This document shows, piece after piece, positions 6,703-10,515 of a stretch of DNA of 10,515 nucleotides (position 1 is its first letter; each line of letters starts with the position of its first letter). The DNA comes from IMCC26207 sp044357715 (GTDB taxonomy: Bacteria > Actinomycetota > Acidimicrobiia > Acidimicrobiales > Microtrichaceae), in assembly GCA_044357715.1 (NCBI GenBank), contig JBIKPA010000088.1, positions 1 to 10,515 on the forward strand, in the 5' to 3' direction. The notes beneath the pieces were generated by a model. The model did no database searches, was not told where the DNA came from, and was given only the letters and a program-made list of their open reading frames with translations. The translations under genes and the position numbers were made by a program.

Positions 6703-7247
6703 GTGCTGGGAACGCTCGCAGGGCACCAGTCATTGCGGGCATCGTGGGCATTGCGCTGCTGGCGCTGGTGCTGCTTTTTGTAGTGAGCCCCAAAGGCGGT
6801 GAATCAAAGGTCACTAGCCCGCTACTTGGCGAGCTTGCGCCAGAGCTTGCAGGAACCACTCTGACGGGGGAGTCATTCAATCTTGACTCTGAGCGCGGGC
6901 AATGGGTTCTGGTAAATTTCTTTGCTACCTGGTGCCCGCCCTGTGTGGTTGAACACCCCGAGTTAGTGAAGCTCAGCGAACTAAGCGCCACCACTGGCCT
7001 GAGCGTTGTGAGTGTGGTGTTCGATGACTCCTCTGCGAACGTGCAGAAGTTCTTTGCCGATAATGGCGGCGATTGGCCAGTACTCGCCAACGGCACGGGC
7101 GCATTGGCGCTCGACTACGGAGTGAAGGGTTTGCCCGAATCGTTCCTAATTGACCCCGCAGGAACAGTAGTTGCCAAGTTCGAAGGCGGAATCACAGCTG
7201 ATTCGCTTCTGCAATACGTTGCGCAGTCCAAAGCGGGTGGCTCGTGA
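6699..7247 (+). CDS. ccmG: Thiol:disulfide oxidoreductase CcmG (DsbE/TlpA family)
   Basis: A 182-residue membrane-anchored thioredoxin-like protein. TM helix at about 10-29, then a thioredoxin fold (about 45-175). The active site is ATWCPPC (Cys79, Cys82), preceded by WVLVNFFA, the standard beta strand. The GVKGLPESFLID segment (141-152) carries the cis-proline loop and the GVxGxPE signature shared by CcmG and ResA-type proteins. In the Ccm pathway it reduces the apocytochrome and/or CcmH cysteines outside the membrane. ATG 6699 overlaps the ccmF stop in an ATGA; no strong Shine-Dalgarno sequence is seen, so translation may depend on coupling. The stop overlaps the ccmH GTG in a GTGA. Confidence 0.93.
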   Translation: MSAGNARRAPVIAGIVGIALLALVLLFVVSPKGGESKVTSPLLGELAPELAGTTLTGESFNLDSERGQWVLVNFFATWCPPCVVEHPELVKLSELSATTGLSVVSVVFDDSSANVQKFFADNGGDWPVLANGTGALALDYGVKGLPESFLIDPAGTVVAKFEGGITADSLLQYVAQSKAGGS

Positions 7248-7762
7248 AGCGCCGGCATGCACAGCGGCAAAAATGGTGGTGGTGGTCACTGATGGCAGTG
7301 ATTCTGCTGGTGCTCCTAGCGAGTGCTGCAGGTTCATCTCCAACTGAAGGTAACAGCGACGACCGACTGTTTGCTCTTGCCGCACAGATCAAGTGTGTGC
7401 AATGCGTCGGAGAATCCGTAGCCGGATCTGCGGCCCCGATTGCTGTGCAGTTTCGCTCCGAGATTTCTGCGCAAATGAAGCAGGGTCGCACGAATGACGA
7501 GATCCTGAACTTCTTCGCAGAGCGCTACGAAGGGGTCTTACTCACACCGCCCTCAACGGGAGTTGGATCGCTAGTTTGGGTGATTCCCGTGATTGCAGTT
7601 GCCGCTGCAGCATTGTTGTTGGCCGAAAGCCTGCGGGTTCGTAGGGCTCATGGCCCTGCTCAGCACCCAAGCAGCGAAGACGAGTCTTTGGTTCAAACTG
7701 CACTTGCTGAGCGGCAGTCGGGTGCGCAAGCAGAGAACACGGTTGCTTCTGATGACTCCTGA
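7244..7762 (+). CDS. ccmH: Cytochrome c maturation thiol protein CcmH
   Basis: A 172-residue CcmH/CycL-type protein. The basic N-terminus is followed by WWWW (11-14) and a hydrophobic signal or anchor segment (about 15-30). The three-helix domain follows, with KCVQC (Cys51, Cys54), GESVAGS, then QFRSEISAQMKQGRTNDEILNFFAERYEGVLLTPP (near 69-103), a strong match to the family's '(I)R..I...i..G.s..eI..f...rYG..vL..P'. A second helix is at about 109-127, then a polar cytoplasmic tail (128-172). In the usual LRCxxCQ motif the Gln is here Val55 and the Leu-Arg are Ile-Lys. CcmH reduces apocytochrome cysteines and works with CcmF and CcmI. The GTG start at 7244 overlaps ccmG by 4 nt; the 3' end overlaps the next gene by 11 nt. 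Confidence 0.92.
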   Translation: MKRRHAQRQKWWWWSLMAVILLVLLASAAGSSPTEGNSDDRLFALAAQIKCVQCVGESVAGSAAPIAVQFRSEISAQMKQGRTNDEILNFFAERYEGVLLTPPSTGVGSLVWVIPVIAVAAAALLLAESLRVRRAHGPAQHPSSEDESLVQTALAERQSGAQAENTVASDDS

Positions 7763-8960
7763 TGACCGCAGTCTTCTTGAAGAAGAGCGTGAGCACCTTC
7801 TTGGCTCGCTCGAAGATCTAGAGAGCGAGTTCTTGGCTGGGGACATGGATGAGCAGGACTACCTGACGCTCAAAGAGGAGTACACCTTGCGAGCGGCTCA
7901 GGTGCTGCGAGACCTCAACCCGAAAAAAGTAGGAGCGGTTACAGGTTCAACTCATGTGCAAGCGCGACCTGTCAAGCGTCGGTGGCAAACGGTGGTGGTC
8001 GTATTCGCTGTGCTGGGATTCGCAGGAATTGCCGGGGTGCTCGTGGCTCGAGGTTCAGGCCAACGTGGTGACAACCCAATCACGGGTTCCACTGGAACAC
8101 TGCGGCAGCAGCTTGCAACATGTCAGACAACTTCCTTCCAAGAACCGGCCAAGGGAATTGAGTGCTACGACCAGATTCTCAAAGAGGCCCCAGAAAACCT
8201 TGAAGCCCTGACGTATCAGGGTTGGGCCTATGTTCGCTCGGAGCAGGTAGCCAAGGGCTCGGCGAACTTCGACAAGGTGATTGCGTTAGATCCGAATTAC
8301 GCCGATGTGCGAGTGTTTCGCGCCAGTGTGGCAGCCACTGCGCAGGATTACCGAGGTGCTGCAGATGAACTTGATGTCTTCTATGCAAGTTCCCCATCGC
8401 CGGCAGCTGTTCAGGTGCTTCAATCGCAGGGCTTAGAACAAAAGATCTTCTTCGGCCTCCTTGACTCAGGAACCCGCAGTTGCTGGCAGCAAGCTGCTCA
8501 GGAACAAAAAGAAGGGGATCAATTCGACCAGAAGTTTCTGAATCTGCTCGGGGGTTGTCTAGAGGCAGAGCTTGCTATTAATTCGCAAAACGTTGACGCA
8601 CTTGTTTCGCTTGCACTGAGCAAAGTCGGGCCAGAGGTAACGAACATTCCTGAAGCGAATGAGCTGCTCAATACTGCGCTACAGATCTCGCCCGAGTTCG
8701 CAGACGCCCTGCTGCTGCGGGCTTCTCTAGCAGCGACCGATTCTCGATTCGCCGACGCTCAGAGCGATTTAGCTACCCTCAAAGGCCTACCTCGTCCAAA
8801 AATATCGTTCTTGATTGGTGGTCCCGAGACGCTGTCGGAATCTATTGCTGCAGCAACTCGGACCCCGAGTACAACAACGGTTCTTCCCAGCGCCCCCAGC
8901 GATAGCGTCACCTCAACTACGTCGGTGCAGTCACGAGTTCCAAACCCCAACGGCGGGTGA
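7752..8960 (+). CDS. ccmI: CcmI-like TPR protein of cytochrome c maturation
   Basis: A 402-residue protein. Residues 1-57 are acidic and helical (LLEEEREHLLGSLEDLESEFLAG, then DMDEQDYLTLKEEY), the typical cytoplasmic CcmI segment '..aL.dLe.e...G.l...dY..L..e'. A basic stretch and one membrane helix (about 79-99) follow. The extracytoplasmic part has TPR-like helical repeats: 134-181 (CYDQILKEAPENLEALTYQGWAY..., ANFDKVIALDPNYADVRVFRA) and 303-345 (ELLNTALQISPEFADALLLRASLA). The C-terminus (366-402) is Ser/Thr/Pro-rich and disordered. CcmI binds apocytochrome C-termini and presents them to CcmF/CcmH. The usual first CcmI helix is absent before the acidic segment. I chose ATG 7752 as the first ATG in a frame that otherwise runs back into ccmH; its Shine-Dalgarno sequence is weak, so coupling to ccmH is likely. 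Confidence 0.87.
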   Translation: MTPDDRSLLEEEREHLLGSLEDLESEFLAGDMDEQDYLTLKEEYTLRAAQVLRDLNPKKVGAVTGSTHVQARPVKRRWQTVVVVFAVLGFAGIAGVLVARGSGQRGDNPITGSTGTLRQQLATCQTTSFQEPAKGIECYDQILKEAPENLEALTYQGWAYVRSEQVAKGSANFDKVIALDPNYADVRVFRASVAATAQDYRGAADELDVFYASSPSPAAVQVLQSQGLEQKIFFGLLDSGTRSCWQQAAQEQKEGDQFDQKFLNLLGGCLEAELAINSQNVDALVSLALSKVGPEVTNIPEANELLNTALQISPEFADALLLRASLAATDSRFADAQSDLATLKGLPRPKISFLIGGPETLSESIAAATRTPSTTTVLPSAPSDSVTSTTSVQSRVPNPNGG

Positions 8961-8967
8961 CCCTAGC

Positions 8968-8973
8968 TACTGT
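8968..8973 (+). promoter_or_regulatory. Candidate -10 box for a leaderless saccharopine dehydrogenase-like transcript
   Basis: TACTGT fits TANNNT and lies 6 nt before ATG 8980. No Shine-Dalgarno sequence is visible in the 19-nt gap after ccmI, and no clear -35 box. The gene could be read as the last member of the ccm transcript, or from this promoter without a leader. Confidence 0.35.
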
Positions 8974-8979
8974 GTACGC

Positions 8980-10209
8980 ATGAGAATACTTCTAGTTGGT
9001 GCTGGTGGTGTCGGAGAAGCCTTCTGTGCGATTGCTTCGAAGCGTTCGTTCGTCGAGGCAATCACCGTTGCAGACATTGACCTTGCCAAGGCGCAGCGAG
9101 TTGCGGCAAGGGACAGCAGGTACACGGCTTGTCAACTAGATGCATCCGACGCTGCGGCGGTCTCTGCGGCTGCAGTTCAGTGCAGGGCGCAGCTTGTGAT
9201 GAATGCTGCGGACCCGAGATTTGTGATGGGGATTTTTGATGGCGCCTTCGATGCGGGTGCGCATTATATGGATATGGCCATGTCAGTGTCAGCGGCCCAC
9301 CCCGAAAAGCCAACTGAACTCTGTGGGGTCAAGCTAGGAGACCTTCAGTTTGAGCAGTCAACTCAATGGGAACAAAGGGGTCTGCTTGCGCTATGCGGCA
9401 TGGGAGTCGAACCGGGTATTGCCGACGTTTTTGCTCGGCATGCTGCCGATGAGTTGTTCTCGGAAATCCACGAGGTGGGGATTCGTGACGGTGCCAATAT
9501 GACTGTTCGGGGCTATGACTTCGCCCCCACATTCTCTATCTGGACTGTGATCGAAGAGTGCTTGAATCCACCAGTAATTTGGGAACGCGATCGCGGATGG
9601 TACACAACCCCTCCCTTTTCTCAGCCCGAGATCTTTAGGTTCCCCGAGGGAATCGGTGATGTTGAGTGTGTCAACGTTGAACATGAAGAGGTGTTGTTGG
9701 TTCCGCGTTGGATTGACTGCAACCGGGTGACCTTCAAATACGGACTAGGCGACGAGTTCATTGCCGTGCTCGAGACTCTGCACAAGCTAGGCCTCGATGG
9801 AACTGAGCCAGTGACAGTTCGAGGCACCAAGGTTTCGCCCCGTGATGTCGTCGCAGCGTGTCTGCCCGACCCGGCGGGCCTAGGGGACCGAATCGAGGGC
9901 AAGACCTGCGCAGGCACTTGGGTGACTGGGCTCGGAAAGGCAGCAGAGGGGGCAATCCCAGCCCCAAGAGAGGTGTACCTCTATCACGTGGTCGACAACG
10001 AAGAGACCATGGGACGTGACGGTGTGCAAGCTGTAGTTTGGCAAACAGCAGTCGGGCCCGTGGTGGCCTGCGAACTAATTGATGCCGGAGTGTGGTCGGG
10101 CGCAGGAGTACTCGGCCCAGAGGCGCTCGACCCGGCACCTTTCCTAGACCTACTTTCAGGGGAGTATCGGTCACCCTGGGGTATGGAAGAGCGAACACCG
10201 CAGGCCTAG
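8980..10209 (+). CDS. Saccharopine dehydrogenase family oxidoreductase
   Basis: A 409-residue cytoplasmic NAD(P)-dependent oxidoreductase. The N-terminus MRILLVGAGGVGEAF is a Rossmann dinucleotide-binding motif (GAGGVG, 7-12); the acidic residues of VADIDLAKA (30-38) probably bind the ribose of NAD. NAADPRF (75-81) and AGAHYMDMA (92-100) correspond to the family's 'N...P.......C...G..Y.D' region, and LCGMGVEPGIADVFARHAA (138-156) to the 'G..PG..d..a' hinge. A C-terminal catalytic domain follows, ending with QTAVGPVVACELIDAGVWSGAGVLGPEAL. Relatives include saccharopine and carboxynorspermidine dehydrogenases, which handle imine adducts of amino acids or polyamines; the substrate here cannot be told. 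ATG 8980 is the first residue that fits the Rossmann start, though the frame is open back into ccmI. No link to heme or cytochromes is evident, so its place after ccmI may be incidental. Confidence 0.88.
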   Translation: MRILLVGAGGVGEAFCAIASKRSFVEAITVADIDLAKAQRVAARDSRYTACQLDASDAAAVSAAAVQCRAQLVMNAADPRFVMGIFDGAFDAGAHYMDMAMSVSAAHPEKPTELCGVKLGDLQFEQSTQWEQRGLLALCGMGVEPGIADVFARHAADELFSEIHEVGIRDGANMTVRGYDFAPTFSIWTVIEECLNPPVIWERDRGWYTTPPFSQPEIFRFPEGIGDVECVNVEHEEVLLVPRWIDCNRVTFKYGLGDEFIAVLETLHKLGLDGTEPVTVRGTKVSPRDVVAACLPDPAGLGDRIEGKTCAGTWVTGLGKAAEGAIPAPREVYLYHVVDNEETMGRDGVQAVVWQTAVGPVVACELIDAGVWSGAGVLGPEALDPAPFLDLLSGEYRSPWGMEERTPQA

Positions 10210-10220
10210 CCAGATGCCGG

Positions 10221-10274
10221 CCTAGCCGAGTGCGATCTTGCAAACAGCGGGCCCCTAGCCGAGTGCGATCTTGC
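10221..10274. repeat. 21-bp direct repeat (two copies, 33-bp period) at the 3' end of the right-edge gene
   Basis: The 21-bp sequence beginning CCTAGCCGAGTG and ending ATCTTGC occurs identically at 10221-10241 and 10254-10274. The second copy covers the last codons and stop of the minus-strand hypothetical gene. The first copy lies in the convergent spacer, so it is a duplicate of that gene's 3' end. A third, short CCTAGCC is at 10205-10211, at the end of the oxidoreductase gene. The 45-bp spacer (10210-10254) shows no strong terminator stem followed by a T-run on either strand. Confidence 0.9.
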
Positions 10275-10515
10275 TGACGTAGGTGTAGTCCGCTGCTGGG
10301 CTAGCAAAGCGGAAGGTACTGGTGGATGGGGTTAACGACCCGAGCTTGATCTGGAAGGTACTCGGAAGGCCATCGAGGGGAATGAAACCCTGATCAAGGC
10401 CCGGCGAGAAGATGCCCCCAATGGCAAGACCCGTCCGGATCAGGTCGGTGAGTGCACCAGCAGTGGGAAGGTGGATCTGAACGGCCACGCCGATGATGTC
10501 GTCTGCGTTACCCAA
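10255..10515 (-). CDS. Hypothetical protein, C-terminal fragment
   Basis: The frame is open from the right edge to a TAG (10257-10255), giving 86 visible residues. The first codon at the edge is TTG but is probably internal, with the true start outside the window. I do not recognise the family. The visible part starts GNADDIIGVAVQIHLPT, contains a Gly/Ile/Leu-rich stretch (TGLAIGGIFSPGLDQGF), and ends with alternating polar and hydrophobic segments (STFRFASPAADYTYVSKIALG) that look beta-strand-rich, as in a secreted or surface beta-sandwich protein. No cysteines and no membrane helix are visible. No sortase signal is seen at its C-terminus, so this end gives no sign that it is a sortase substrate. 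It converges on the oxidoreductase gene, and its stop codon lies within a 21-bp direct repeat. Confidence 0.6.
   Translation of the reverse strand: MGNADDIIGVAVQIHLPTAGALTDLIRTGLAIGGIFSPGLDQGFIPLDGLPSTFQIKLGSLTPSTSTFRFASPAADYTYVSKIALG

Noticed and set aside
7391..7411. CxxC in CcmH considered as a heme c site
   Set aside because: No His follows the second Cys (CVQCV), and the surrounding sequence is the CcmH thiol-redox motif, not CXXCH.
8815..8979. Upstream extension of the saccharopine dehydrogenase-like frame
   Set aside because: It overlaps the end of ccmI out of phase and precedes the Rossmann N-terminus, which in this family begins within a few residues of the start.
10221..10274. Direct repeat considered as a CRISPR array or target-site duplication
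   Set aside because: Only two copies are present with a 12-nt gap, one copy lies over a gene end, and no element or cas gene lies between or nearby.
10289..10313. Inverted repeat TCCGCT...AGCGGA, considered as a terminator
   Set aside because: The stem is short, lies inside the coding part of the right-edge gene, and has no following T-run on either strand. It is probably chance.

Overview
The window reads as chromosomal DNA of an actinobacterium of moderate GC content. Three things point that way: a class E sortase, a lipoprotein with an actinobacterial septum-formation-type domain, and start sites with TANNNT hexamers about 6 nt upstream of ATG, as on leaderless actinobacterial mRNAs. The class cannot be fixed from this sequence. 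Acidimicrobiia or a related lineage is a guess only.

Layout. The left edge (2-292, +) holds the C-terminal end of an enoyl-CoA hydratase/isomerase-family protein. It converges, 11 nt apart, on a two-gene minus-strand operon: class E sortase (870-1808) followed, with a 4-nt overlap, by a secreted lipoprotein (304-873). A 78-bp divergent spacer separates this pair from a large plus-strand operon (1887-8960) that encodes a complete System I (Ccm) cytochrome c maturation machine in the classical order ccmA-B-C-D-E-F-G-H-I. Every junction in this block overlaps by 4, 10 or 11 nt, so there is no intergenic base over about 7.1 kb. Nineteen nt later comes a saccharopine-dehydrogenase-family oxidoreductase (8980-10209), possibly with its own leaderless promoter. 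At the right edge a minus-strand hypothetical gene (10255-10515, 5' end outside) converges on it. A direct repeat spans that gene's stop codon.

How the genes work together. CcmA and CcmB form the ABC transporter that releases holo-CcmE. CcmC, helped by CcmD, loads heme onto His164 of the heme chaperone CcmE. CcmF, CcmH and CcmI form the heme ligation complex at the outer face of the membrane. CcmG and CcmH keep the CXXCH cysteines of apocytochromes reduced. The presence of this pathway implies that the organism makes c-type cytochromes, although no cytochrome gene (no CXXCH protein) is in the window. The sortase/lipoprotein pair belongs to cell-surface or septum biology and looks functionally separate. 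No tRNA, rRNA, CRISPR array, insertion sequence or phage gene was seen. I found no clearly undescribed system. The most notable point is a full, tightly packed System I in an actinobacterial setting, since most described actinobacteria use System II (CcsA/ResB).
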